From: Macrophomina tecta
Taxonomy: Eukaryota; Ascomycota; Dothideomycetes; Botryosphaeriales; Botryosphaeriaceae
Assembly: GCA_024180945.1 (NCBI GenBank)
Contig: JAKSGN010000035.1
Coordinates: 2,232,001-2,296,000, forward strand
Direction of reading: 5' to 3'
Length of the DNA stretch: 64,000 nucleotides
In this document: piece after piece, positions 14,194 through 24,300 of the stretch
How the letters are laid out: each line of letters opens with the position of its first letter
How positions within the stretch are numbered: position 1 is the stretch's first letter
Notes under the pieces: model-generated
What the model was told of the DNA's origin: nothing
Database searches by the model: none
Seen by the model: only the letters and a program-made list of their open reading frames with translations
Translations under genes and position numbers: made by a program

Positions 14194-15315
14194 ATGTCCA
14201 GCTCCCCTCTCTCTGAGCCCCCTGACCTTACCTCCGACACAACTATATCCACCTCGCCGTCCGCCATACCGCGGACGCCCGCCAGCGCCTCCAAGCAAAC
14301 ACCGACCCAATCCACCACCACCACCGCCATATCCTTCGACCCCAATTCCTCGACCGATCGCCTCCTCGCCCGCACAGCCGGCATGCGCATCGACACGCCC
14401 ACGCCCTACCCTCGCCTCCTCCTCGAACCACACATAACGATACGCCTGCCGCCCACGACCTCTCCCACGCTCACCGACCGCATAAGCACCACCCTCCAAA
14501 CCCGCCACGGCAGCACGCTCCTCCTCCGCCACGGCCCTGACGCCTCCCCCACACGCACAGCCAACCGTCTGGCCCAGCGCGCCCATCGCCTCGCGCACCC
14601 CATCACGCGGCGCCCACACTCCCCGGACGCCTTCCTCGCCTCAATCGCCCAGCCGCCCGCCCACACCACCACCGCCCTGCCCCCGAGCTTCCTCGCCACG
14701 GCCTCGCGCGCGCTGACGCAGGCGCAAGCCGCCCAGCTCCTCGGCAACAACCACCTCCCGCCGCTCTTCGTCTACGGCCACTGGATGTTCCCCGCGCAGC
14801 TAGCGGGCGCGCTGGGCGATGCCAACGCGCTCCGGAAGTGGACGCAGCGCATGGTGCCCGCCGCGCTGGAGGGCTGGAACCGGTACTGCGTGCGCGGGCG
14901 CGCGCCGACGGCCGCACTGCTGCCGCACGGGTGCACGCGCCTGAGGTACTACGTGCGCAAGGTGGTGGAGCAGCGGCGCGTCGAGGGGCGGCTGGTGCTG
15001 GGGGTGTCGGCAGAGCAGCACGCGCGGATGGACGCGCTGCTCGACGTGCGGGGACGGGAGCAGGGGATGATGGGGAGCGAGGCGGATGAGGGAGGAGCGG
15101 TTTGGGGGAAGAAGGAGGTGGTGGTTGGAGTCAGGGTTGCGGGGGCGGAGGGGGAGATGAAGTTGCGGGCACTGGTTTACGTGTGGGAGGCGGATGCGCT
15201 GGATTTGCACATATTCAAGCAGGACAAGGTCTGGACGCCGGAGCTGTACGTGGATTGGTACTGCAGGGCGAGGAGGGAACGGGCGGGCGTCGACGGCACG
15301 GTTAGTTTGGAATAA
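14194..15315 (+). CDS. AIG2 / gamma-glutamylcyclotransferase-like protein
   Basis: Single exon, 373 residues; the ATG has a strong context (CCACCATGTC). The first 170 residues are Ser/Thr/Pro-rich and probably disordered. A GGCT/AIG2-like fold starts at LPPLFVYGHWMFPAQLAGAL (about residues 189-208), which fits the family signature in which a YGT/S-L motif forms the substrate loop, followed by strands ending in LRALVYVWEADALDLHIF and a C-terminal DWYCRARRER helix typical of fungal members. The usual YGTL/YGSL is YGHW here, so activity on gamma-glutamyl substrates is uncertain. Known relatives act on gamma-glutamyl amines or glutathione derivatives; fungal AIG2-like proteins are mostly uncharacterised. 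Its neighbour CDC48 is divergent and functionally unrelated. Confidence 0.72.
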   Translation: MSSSPLSEPPDLTSDTTISTSPSAIPRTPASASKQTPTQSTTTTAISFDPNSSTDRLLARTAGMRIDTPTPYPRLLLEPHITIRLPPTTSPTLTDRISTTLQTRHGSTLLLRHGPDASPTRTANRLAQRAHRLAHPITRRPHSPDAFLASIAQPPAHTTTALPPSFLATASRALTQAQAAQLLGNNHLPPLFVYGHWMFPAQLAGALGDANALRKWTQRMVPAALEGWNRYCVRGRAPTAALLPHGCTRLRYYVRKVVEQRRVEGRLVLGVSAEQHARMDALLDVRGREQGMMGSEADEGGAVWGKKEVVVGVRVAGAEGEMKLRALVYVWEADALDLHIFKQDKVWTPELYVDWYCRARRERAGVDGTVSLE

Positions 15316-15443
15316 AGCTGGCGTATGGCTGGGTCACTTTTGGAATCTTATTGGAAAATAATTTTTTTTGTCTTCCTTGGTGCTAGCTAATCGCAGGGGC
15401 GCGCCGGCCTTCTCTGCTTCGCTCCACGATGCCCGGAGGCCTT

Positions 15444-15620
15444 GACACTAATGAACGCCGTGCCAAACAAGAAAAAAAAGACACCAAACGCCTTAACGCC
15501 GTACCCAGAAAGCAGAAAAAAAAAGACTCCAAACGCCTTGAACGCCGTACCCAGAAAGCAGAAAAAAAAAAAAAAGACACCAAACGCCTGAACTCCAGTG
15601 AACGCCGTGGCAAACAAGAC
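15444..15620. repeat. Tandem A-rich minisatellite, about three copies
   Basis: A unit of roughly 45-55 bp, built of AACGCCGTACCCAGAAAGCA, an A run of 8-14 and ACACCAAACGCCT, occurs three times with length differences mainly in the A run; degenerate half-units (GAACGCCGTGCCAAACAAG, GAACGCCGTGGCAAACAAG) flank it on both sides. It ends 12 bp from the stop codon of the next small gene. An open frame through it gives Lys/Arg-rich peptide repeats that follow the A runs, which I take as non-coding. Confidence 0.85.
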
Positions 15621-15631
15621 TTTTCCATCGC

Positions 15632-15946
15632 TCACCACTTTGTGGTCTTCCTGAAATCTCTGGTCCTCCTTGCTCCCCTCCTATCCCACTGATTCGTATC
15701 CTTCAAGAACTGCTTGTATGCTTCGCCATTCCTCCAGGGGTCGATAATCTTCCCCACTGGTGCGCTCTTTGACCGCTGCTCCTCTTCCCCGCTTTCTGAC
15801 GACTCCTCAGTGACTGGTGATCTTTCTGTCACCTTTTGTGGCACGCCTGCCACGTCTCTCGCAGGCCGCTGGTAGACCACCCTTGGTGGCTCAGTACTCC
15901 CCCTTGCTGACTTCGAGGACTTGAAGAGGTTGAAGATGCAGCACAT
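15632..15946 (-). CDS. Small unknown protein with Cys-rich N-terminus
   Basis: Single exon, 104 residues, beginning MCCIFNLFKSSKS and ending RRTRDFRKTTKW. No family recognised. The paired Cys at positions 2-3 next to a basic stretch is the sort of start that can be S-acylated, which would tether a small soluble protein to membranes (inference). The middle is Ser/Glu-rich and disordered; KIIDPWRNGEAYKQFLKDTNQW (residues about 66-87, split by me at the natural helix) is the only part likely to fold. Support for a real gene comes from the upstream layout: a TATA box at 16115-16122, a pyrimidine-rich stretch, then a 130-nt CAA-rich leader without any ATG, the structure of strongly expressed fungal genes. 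Tandem repeats flank it on both sides. Confidence 0.68.
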   Translation of the reverse strand: MCCIFNLFKSSKSARGSTEPPRVVYQRPARDVAGVPQKVTERSPVTEESSESGEEEQRSKSAPVGKIIDPWRNGEAYKQFLKDTNQWDRRGARRTRDFRKTTKW

Positions 15947-16114
15947 TGTTGATTGTTGTGTGCTTGTTGTTGTTTTGTTGATGATGATGTTGTTGAGATG
16001 CTGATTGTTTGTTGCTTTGTTGTTGATTGATGTTTGATTTGCTTGCTGTCTCGAGAAATTTCTTTCGATCGGTGGAGGAAAAGAAGAAATGGAGGAAAGC
16101 GAGCAGAAGGACTG

Positions 16115-16122
16115 CTTTTATA
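16115..16122 (-). promoter_or_regulatory. TATA box of the 15632-15946 gene
   Basis: TATAAAAG on the minus strand, 169 bp before the ATG. It is followed by a CT-rich stretch (probable transcription start near 16085) and a CAA-repeat leader with no upstream ATG. Confidence 0.65.
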
Positions 16123-16172
16123 CCCTCTCGGTTGATCGATGGGCGGGAGCATGAAAAAAAAAATCCCGTCGC

Positions 16173-16780
16173 TACCAGAGAATGAGAGGGCGCAGCAGTG
16201 CAGAACAGCGGTTCGCACAGAGCATTACTCAGCACCGGCTATAAGGGTCAAGCGAATTGACCTATAAAGAAGCCTAGCGTGGAAGTTAATCTAGAAATTA
16301 GTCTAGCGTAGTAGTACTTTTCTACTATACCAAAGACCAAGAGGGCGCAGCAGCGTACAACAGCGGTTCACGCAGAGCATTACTCAGCACCGGCGGCTAT
16401 AAGAGTCAAGCAAAGTAGCACTTTCCTACCGTACCAGAGAATGAGAGGGCGCAGCAGCGCAGGAACAGCGGTTCGCGCAGAGAATTACTCAGCACTGGCG
16501 GTTATAAGAGTCAAGCGAAGTACTGTACCAGAGAATGAGAGGGCGCAGCAGTGTAGAACAGCGGTTCACGCAAAGCATTACTCAGCACCGGCTATAAGAG
16601 TCAAGCGAAGTACTGTACCAGAGAATAAGAGGGCGCAGCAGCGCAGAACAGCGGTTCGCGCAGAACAGCGGTTCGCGCAGAGCATTACTCAGCACCGGCT
16701 ATAAGAGTCAAGCGAAGTTGATCTATAAAGAAGCCTAGCGTGGAAGTTGATCTAGAAATCAGTCTAGCGTAGCGCTTTTC
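16173..16780. repeat. Minisatellite array, five units inside a longer duplicated frame
   Basis: Units of about 90 bp start near 16173, 16329, 16431, 16525 and 16615. Each holds ACCAGAGAATGAGAGGGCGC, then AGCAG, CAGAACAGCGGTTCGCGCAG, AGCATTACTCAGCACCGGC and TATAAGAGTCAAGCGAAGT with a few substitutions. The fifth unit contains an internal 20-base duplication. A separate block (TATAAAGAAGCCTAGCGTGG, then AAGTTGATCTAGAAATCAGT and CTAGCGTAG) follows unit 1 (about 16262-16308) and unit 5 (about 16724-16776), so the array is probably a local expansion within an older duplication. It lies between the small gene's promoter and the end of acetoacetyl-CoA synthetase. Confidence 0.92.
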
Positions 16781-16920
16781 TATGGGTCGTCAGGTCGGTT
16801 GATCGAAGCTGCGCAGTATTGTGAGCGGAGTTGATCCCGCAGTGACTACTACACCTCAGGCCGCAAAGGCATACACCCCAGCCACCAACTTAAAATTTTC
16901 ATTTTTCCAGCGCTCAGCCA

Positions 16921-19116
16921 TCAGGTCCTCTGCGCCCAGTCACGGTACCACTCCAAGCATTCAGCGTTCGCGACCGACGCAGAAGTCTTCACGTTCAAGC
17001 CGCAAAGAATCTGCTTGACCGCACCCTCGACCCTACAACACTTGTCAGCACTGCCCGAACAACCGAAGCAGATAGCACAAAAAGCCCACTTACTTCTTCC
17101 CATTTGTCGTGACCGGAATCTCCGGGCACTCATCAACCACGCCCGGCACGTGCCTCGCGCTCAACTCTCTTCTCACAACCTTCTTGATCTCATCCACCAG
17201 CCCCTGAGTAAACGCCTTCCCCTCCGCCATCTTCAAAAACAGCACAACCGTCTCATCCGTGTCGTCTTCCCTCCTTCTCCCGATGCACAACGCGTCCGCG
17301 ACCTCCTCCGGGAAGTGCTCCAACAGCACATTGTATATCTCCGCGCTCCCGAACCGCACCCCCGCCGGCTTCAAAATGCCGTCGCTCCGCCCCAACATCA
17401 CCAAACCGCCAGTCTTCGGGTTAAACCGCACGAAATCGCCATGGTGCCAGATAGGCCCGCCCTGTGCGCGCTCAAACTTCTCGAAGTAGCTGCCACGATA
17501 CTTCCGCTCGCCCTCAGCGCCCCAGAACATGACGGGCTGGCAAGGGAACGCCTTCACGCAAACAAGATCGCCCGCCTCACCAGTATCCGTGACATCCGTG
17601 CCGAGGTAGTCCCAAGCGCGAATGGCCATGCCAAGGCCGGCGACCTGGATCTCGCCGGCGAAGACGGGGGCGAGGGGGCTGGGGGCGCCGAAGAGCGAGA
17701 TGATGTCGGTACCGCCAGTGATGCTGCCGAGGTTGATGGTGGGCGGGAAGGCCTTGTAAACGTAGATGAAGGTGCTGGGCGAGAGCGGCGAGCCGGTGCT
17801 GTAGATGGCTTCGAGGGTCTGGAGGGAGAGGGTGGCGAGGGGCTTGGCGTCCTTTTGTTCGAGGACGGAGAGGTATTTGGCGGAGGTCCCGAAGTGCGTG
17901 ATTTGGAGCTCGTCAATGAGGCGCGGCATGGCCAGGTCGTCTGGTGCAGAGGTGCCGGGGTCTGTGGTGGAGGTGTAGCGGAAGGGCGAGCCGTCATAGA
18001 GGACGAGCGTCGCGCCGCTAGCGAGGCCGGAGACCAGCCAGTGCCACATCATCCAGGTACATGTGGTGAAGTAGAAGAGGCGCGATCCAGGCTTGATGGA
18101 GCATTGGAGGATGTGTTCCTTCTTGTGCTGTATCAACGTGCCGATGGCGCCGTGGACGATGCATTTCGGCGCGCCGGTGGTTCCACTACTGTACAGAATG
18201 TAGACGGGGTGATCCGGCGGCAGTTGTTTGAAAACGAACTCAGATGTTTTGGTCGAGGCGAAAGTGGAGTAAGAATAGGCTTTTCTCAACGGTCCTTCAA
18301 GGGAGGCTACGTCGATGTCGACAGAGGAAACAGTGGGCAAAACTACGACGGCGCGCAGGGAAGGGAGTGACATAACAATCTCGCTGACCTTAGGAATGAC
18401 GGGGTGGCTCCTTCCGTTGTAGAACGAGGCGTTGTCTGCAAAGAGCAGAACCGGCTCGATTTGGCGCAGTCTTTCCAGAACAGCGTGAACGCCAGTATCA
18501 GGAGAAACGGCAGTCCAGAGGGCTCCGAGAGAGGTGGCAGCAAGCATAGCAACAAGGGCGTCAGTGTGATTAGCAACGTAGCCAGCAACACGGTCCCCCT
18601 CTTGCAGCCCAAACTCGATCATGCCAGCCTGGCATTGCTTCACGCGCTCCCGAAGCTCTTTCCATGACACCGTCTGACGCGAGGTTTCAGTGGCAGCAAT
18701 GACAGCGGGACTGTTCTCGTCCACATCGACGCCGGGAAACAGCAGATTTTCGGCGAAGTTGAGCTTCGCTCCAGAAAAGAAAGCCGGCCGCGGGAACATG
18801 GGCGCGGCCTCATCGACTACCTGCAGGGCGAATTAGCCGGAAAGCGAAGGCGGCGAGCAAGCGGCAAGAGGACCTTTTCGTAGGGCTGCGAGGCCTTCAC
18901 GCCAACGCATTTCCAGACCTCGCCCCAAAATGCAGCGATGTTCTCAACACTCCATCCATGGAGGTCCTTGTAAGATTTCAGCTGGAGATGGTACTTTTTG
19001 TTGATATGCTGCAGGAAGGCATGCATGGGCGTTGATTCCGGGGAGGGGTGAACCCAGAGCCTCTGCACGCCCGTGTCAGCGCCATTGGCGCCGTTCAGAA
19101 TGCCGATGGCCATCAC
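16921..19116 (-). CDS. Acetoacetyl-CoA synthetase (acetoacetate-CoA ligase)
   Basis: Exons 19116-18874, 18820-17094 and 17032-16921 give 693 residues, close to the family norm. Introns are 53 bp (weak donor GTCCTC) and 61 bp (donor GTAAGT, acceptor TTGTAG). The N-terminus has the AACS-type lead (RLWVHPSPESTPMHAF, LHGWSVENIAAFW). Adenylation motifs follow: YILYSSGTTGAPKCIVHG (phosphate loop), GSITGGTDIISLF, HHGDFVRF and MLGRSDGILKPAGVRFG; the last intron falls inside TTNGKK, so the catalytic Lys is assembled by splicing. The enzyme activates acetoacetate with ATP and CoA in the cytosol, feeding ketone bodies or leucine-derived acetoacetate to sterol or lipid synthesis. The TWMMWHWLVSGLASGA stretch distinguishes it from acetyl-CoA synthetase. 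No peroxisomal or mitochondrial signal is evident. Confidence 0.93.
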
Positions 19117-20068
19117 TGCTGGCGGTGCGCGCAGGATTGTGCTGAGTTTGCTGGAGTTGGTGAGACGGGAAGATGCCGAAGACAGGGAGCGCGGCGTCGC
19201 AGCTTGGGGCCTCGGGAACAGCTGCGTCCTCGGATCCCCGCAGTCGATCAGCGCGCGCCCATTCCGCTCCGCTCTCCGCCTATTCTTCCTCGCCCAGCCC
19301 CTCCCCGCCCCGTGCCTCTTCCGATCTCCTCCATCGTGCCCTGCTCCCCCGCTGCCTCCTCACCAAGGTCCTCATTTTGATGGGAGAGCCCGCGTTGCAC
19401 TTGACGTGGCCACGCCGCCGTTTTCCGCATCTGTCCTCCACTTCCCGAGCCGTGCTAGAATGCACAGACACTTAAATCGCCGAAGAGGAAGTTCGGCGAT
19501 ATGCGTGAGAATAGCATTAGGAGCACCAAGAGATCGACGCCGAACGGCCAGGTGGGCGACGCAGCGGAATGCGGTTCTTCTTGAAGGCGGGTTGTAATGG
19601 TATTGAACAGAAAGACAATGCCTCCTCTGACACCCACTTTCAGTTCGATAGCAACGTCCGTCATCGATCTTCGCAGTCCAAGCTATCTCCCAAAGTTGGA
19701 GCTGCACAGTGACAACTTGATTGGTTCTCATTGCAGATATGAGTACAGCACAGCACATACGTATCAGAAGCCATGGGAAGCCAAAAAAAAAAAAAAAGAA
19801 AAAGAAAGAAGCTGAGCAGCATGCATGTTTATATAAGAGCCACCTCAAATGCTCAAATAACTCTCCCTCATCGGCCATGATCATGACTTTGAAACGGGAC
19901 ATACTTGTATCCGATGGAAGTACAGAGCTGCGTGATGCGAAAGAAAACGCCTTATAGGCTTGATGGGTATATACTACGGCTAACCAAAACAAGAAAAGTT
20001 GCTCATCTCTCCACGACTCCGTGTTCAACCCCAGAAGTGAAGCCGTCCCTTTTGTTCCCTGCACTTCT
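19117..20068. other. Intergenic upstream of acetoacetyl-CoA synthetase
   Basis: Promoter of the ligase gene and the 3' UTR of the J-protein gene. An A-rich run (A14 followed by G/A) lies at about 19784-19810. Open frames across it give no recognisable protein. Confidence 0.5.
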
Positions 20069-20881
20069 TCAAGATGTAGTCTCAGCCGCCTCCTGCGCCT
20101 TGATCTGTTCCTCCAGCCTCCTTTTCTCCGCCTGCTTCGCCTTCAACCTCGCCAACGTATCCTGCTCAAACTTATTCCCCCCGCCAACGCCGGGCTTCGG
20201 ACTGAACGAAAACGCCGGCTTCTTCCCGGCCGGCGTGCTCGGCGCACTCCTCGCCCCGTCAAACACCCGCTTCTTCACCGGCGTACCCGCGCCATTGTTA
20301 CCGTCCGCCGCCGCACCCACGCTCGCCCCGGGCTGGAAATGCACGCCGACACTCTGCCTCCTCCTCTCCCTCTCCCTCTCCCTCCTCGCCTCCTCCTCCC
20401 TCCTCGCCTCCTCCTCCCTCTCCCTCAGCTTCGCCTCCTCCCTCTCCCTCCGCCTCCTCTCCCCATCCCTCGCCAACCGCTTGACCTCGCTCTCCCGCCC
20501 GACCTCCTCCTCACGCTTCCGCTTCGCCCCCGTCTCCGCCCTCTCCAACTCCTCCATCAGCCGCCTCCTCTTCCCCTCCAGCCTCGCCTTCTGCGCCTCG
20601 CGTACGCGCGCCGCCTCCCGCGCGTCGTCATACTTCTTCCGCGCCTCGGCGTTCTGCAGCAGCTCGGCCGCGTTTTTGGCCAGGTAGAACGTCTCGACCG
20701 CCGAGGGGTTGTCCTGGTTCTTGTCCGGGTGGTACTTGAGCGAGGTCTTGCGCCAGGCGGACTTGATGGCTTTCTCGTCGCACGAGGGCGATAGGCCGAG
20801 GAGCGCGTAGAGGTCGTGTGGCGATTTGATGAGCTCTTTGGCTTCATCGCTGAGGTCGTCAGCTTTGTTGGAGGAGGACAT
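20069..20881 (-). CDS. J-domain protein, DNAJC17/Cwf23-like
   Basis: Single exon of 270 residues from the ATG at 20881. The J domain occupies about residues 22-90 with DLYALLGLSPSCDEKAIKSA and the HPD tripeptide at 51-53 in YHPDKNQDNPSA. It is followed by a long basic/acidic coiled coil (KARLEGKRRRLMEELERAE, then repeats of Arg/Glu) and a Ser/Pro/Lys-rich tail. The pattern of J domain at the very N-terminus, DNP after HPDKN, and the AR...R..KLEGKRR...ELE helix fits DNAJC17 of animals and Cwf23/Cwc23 of yeasts, Hsp70 co-chaperones bound to the spliceosome. The RNA-recognition domain seen in animal DNAJC17 is not evident. The frame stays open upstream of the ATG through a (CAC)n tract but has no in-frame ATG there. 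Confidence 0.8.
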   Translation of the reverse strand: MSSSNKADDLSDEAKELIKSPHDLYALLGLSPSCDEKAIKSAWRKTSLKYHPDKNQDNPSAVETFYLAKNAAELLQNAEARKKYDDAREAARVREAQKARLEGKRRRLMEELERAETGAKRKREEEVGRESEVKRLARDGERRRREREEAKLREREEEARREEEARRERERERRRQSVGVHFQPGASVGAAADGNNGAGTPVKKRVFDGARSAPSTPAGKKPAFSFSPKPGVGGGNKFEQDTLARLKAKQAEKRRLEEQIKAQEAAETTS

Positions 20882-21368
20882 GGTTGGGCGCGGAGCGGCG
20901 GGGGGAAAACGGTGGTGGTGGTGGTGGTGGTGGTGGCGGTCGTTGTGCGCGAGTGGTGTATTTGAATCAAAGGCGGGATTTTTTGTTTTTGCGTGAAGAG
21001 GGTGTGGATTGTGTGTAGTGGCTGAAGCGACGGTGGGGCGGGGGGCAGCTGCTGTCCCGGTTGTGGTTCGTGAGAGAGGTTGGTTTGCGTAGGCGGCGAA
21101 GGAAGAAAAGTCGCGATGGGGCGGCGCGCGCAAATAGCTGCGCTCTGACGTGCAGCGGCGCCAAGATTCTGGGGGCGAGCCGGCATTCAGCCGCTGATTG
21201 GGCAGGTGCCCGGCAGATACCGGTCAAACCAGCACTTCGAGCCAACGACCCAAGGTCTTCTCTGAGTTCTAAGCAGGATCTCTGTGAAAAATTACAAGAA
21301 TTTATATAATAGCTCCATTTACGCCATCCAACAGTTCCAATGCCCCCCCCCAAAAAAAATAGCCTCAA
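20882..21368. other. Intergenic between exporter and J-protein genes
   Basis: Promoter of the J-protein gene (tandem with the exporter on the minus strand). Contains the GGT microsatellite. Nothing else seen. Confidence 0.5.
20911..20936. repeat. (GGT)n microsatellite
   Basis: Eight to nine GGT units, 30 bp upstream of the J-protein start codon, therefore within the 5' UTR or core promoter (CAC repeat on the coding strand). Confidence 0.85.
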
Positions 21369-24300
21369 TCAATCATCCTTATCCGTTTCCCCGTCCTCTC
21401 CGGTTTCAGCACCCGTCCTCGTCGTCCGCCTACTTAACGGGTACATGCTATTCGCGCGGCTACTATCCGCTGTACTTACAGCATGGAAGCTGAAATCCAA
21501 CTCTCCAACCAACTCCCGCACATTCTTGAGCAGCTTCTCCAGATCCCTGATGATGCACCTCGTCGCGATCTGAATCACTGCAAACGCCGCGTAACCGGGC
21601 TCGGCCACGTGTCTCAGAGACAGAATATCACGATCCAGCTCTTCGAGGCGGCGGGAGAGGCGGTAGGGGGCGGGAGCGCGTAGATAAGGGGGCAGGGGCG
21701 AACCGTTGGTGATGGCGCCGGAGAGTAGAGAGAGTAGGGATGTGATCTCGTGGGAAGTGAGGTTGACCGAGGAGATGAGGCGGCGGAAGTCGTTGTTCCA
21801 GGCTGTTTGCGTCTCGTCCTCCGGGTTGGCGAACGTCTGCGAGGCGAAGGCGATGAGCGCCATGTAACGGATCATGCTGCGTTGCAGTCAGTAGACGTTG
21901 GAAAATACGGGAGCCGAAGGTCAGACTCACTTCTCCACACAAGTCAAGATAGTCTCATATTTTTCGCGCGGAAACTTGCCCCCAATGGCAAGCTCCCACT
22001 TCTGGAAGTCGGCCATGGCCCGTAGATTGTTCGTCAGCATAAGCTGCTTCTGGTAGACTTTCAAGCGTGCTTTGGCCATGCGGCGGCCGGCGCTCGTCTT
22101 GACCCTTGGGTCGCCCTCATTGCCACGAATGCGAGCGCGGAAAGTCTCATGGACGATGGAATAGTAGTTGGCCAGAAGGTAGAGGGAGGCGCCCATCTTG
22201 CTCCGGAGCTCCGAATGCTCAGAGATGGGGTACGGGAAGAATGTCCAGATGAAAGCCACGGCAAGACCGCCTGCAACAGTTGCAAGACGGTATGGCGCGA
22301 GTTTGTAGATCTCGTAATATGGTTGACCGTTCGAAGCAGCGACTGCGGGACCGATCTTTTTTACTTCAAGCTCGTAACCAATGATCATAGTCAACGTAAC
22401 AATACTGATCATACCTGGAAGCGCTCTTTGTCAGGTTGCTATGTGCATAAGGCCTCGACGTGAATTCGACTTACCAACAATGACGAAGCGCGGCTTCTTC
22501 AGAACGATGTAGAATCCAGACGAGGCGAACAGCCAGTAGAAAACAATTATTCCAGGAATGTGTTCATCTACGATGTACCAGACAATGAAACTGGCAATCA
22601 TAGCACCTACAGTGCCGGTGACACGGAGGGAGAAGCTGAAGATGCTCTGGCCAGCTGTGGGAACCATGCTGATCGCAACCATGATCATAGCCCAAAGTAG
22701 CCGCTGTCGTACAAAGAATATTTGCGTTTGATGCAGGAAATTGATGATGCCTGAATAGTCAGCCAAGCGAACCGATGGGTGAACGCCGGGCAGTACTTAC
22801 CGATCGACATTGTTGCACAAGCGACGCGGAATCCAAATGTTGATTCTTGTGAGCGCAGGAAAGCCGGGATCTTGCGGATGCGATCTCCCATCCGTTCAGC
22901 GAAATTCTCAGGAGGTAAATGCTCAGGATCCTTCTTCCGATGGTAGGCTTCGCCCATGCTGACTTCGATGATGCCACCGCTGAGATCACCCATGCCATCG
23001 TCAGCACCGTGCTCGCCATCTTCTTCCTTCAGAAAGTTCAAGAGCCACTTCTTGCAGCGCTTGTACCCCGGCAGAATGAGATGCTTCGAGTCCAGCTTTC
23101 CAGCCTTCTTGCGATCATCAGCGAAGCGCACGAAATCCAGAACTGCGCGGCTTGTGGAATAGAGCAGATACTCGATCTGCAAAAGGCGTCAGCCAGAAAA
23201 CTTGGCGTGAGAGGAATACCACTCACGTATAGCAGTGCATACAAAGAGCGTTGGCTGCGGTTGTAGGAATCCTCGCCCTTATCTCTCCGCCCATCATGAA
23301 TGTCGTAATCGCAGGGCCTCTCGAAGAAGTCATCGGGCAGGTCGATCCCCTTCCTCTTGCACCACTCTCTGAGCGCCAGCTCCTTGCCATCATAAAACTC
23401 CTCCGTTTTCCTCTCCAGATAATCCGCGAATCCATCCTCCCCGGGCTGGCTGCGGTCAGGCTTGCCCTCCACATCGTCGGTGGCTCCATCGCCCGAAGGC
23501 CCATTCTTCGCCTTCTTCGGTGGCTTCTTCAACTTCAATTGCAGCATCACATGCTCCAGCCCCTCATCCATAGCCTGAATAACCGACTGGAAAGGCTCAT
23601 GCACAGTCTTCATCACGTCGTTCCAATCCTCGACCATCTTCTTCCTGTCCACATCCCTCGCGCCCAGCTCCAGCGTCTCGCCCTCCTGCACCTCCTCCCA
23701 CCCATTCAACTCCGCCAGCCGCTCGAAGATATCCACGACCGAGCTCAGTCCGGCCAGCGGCAGCATCACGCCCCTCAGCAGCCGCGAGATCTCCTGCAAG
23801 TCGTCGGGCCCCAGGAACCCCCACGCGACCTCGCGCTTGGCGAAGGGCATGTCGGCCGACAGCTTGCCCTGCATGACCTGGATGGCCGCGAGCGACTTCT
23901 TGACGGCGGCGGCCTCGGGCTGGCGCTGCTTGTCGCCCGACTGGCCCGTCGACACGCGGTAGAACATGTCCTTGATCTCGAGCGACTGGAAGTAGTTCGA
24001 GTGCGCGTTCAGCGAGCCGCGCAGAGCGCCGACGTAGCCGGTCATGATCTTGAGGACGATCTTGCGCGAGGTGACTGCGACGATGGCGTGGTTAGATTCG
24101 CGTCTGGAGAGAGGGGCATCATGGCCGTCACTCACGCGGTAGGATGAAGAGGGAGACGCCGGTGGAGATGCCGAAGCCGGTGAGGAAGACCTCGAGCAGG
24201 CGGCGCGAGAACGACATGGCCTGCGCCATGGTCGAGAACTGCGGCGAGTAGATGGACGCGACGGAGACGAAGATGGCGTAGATGATGGAAGGGAATTGCA

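Noticed and set aside
15429..15692. Lys/Arg-rich open frame across the A-rich minisatellite
   Set aside because: Peptide repeats simply follow the A runs, and it overlaps the small gene on the other strand.
16173..16780. CRISPR-like regular repeats
   Set aside because: Units are contiguous 90-bp minisatellite copies without unique spacers, in a eukaryotic genome.
17015..18370. 451-codon open frame on the + strand
   Set aside because: Antisense shadow of acetoacetyl-CoA synthetase, whose adenylation motifs on the minus strand are unambiguous.
23251..24147. 298-codon open frame on the + strand
   Set aside because: Antisense to exon 3 of the exporter; composition is Leu/Arg/His-biased with no domain.
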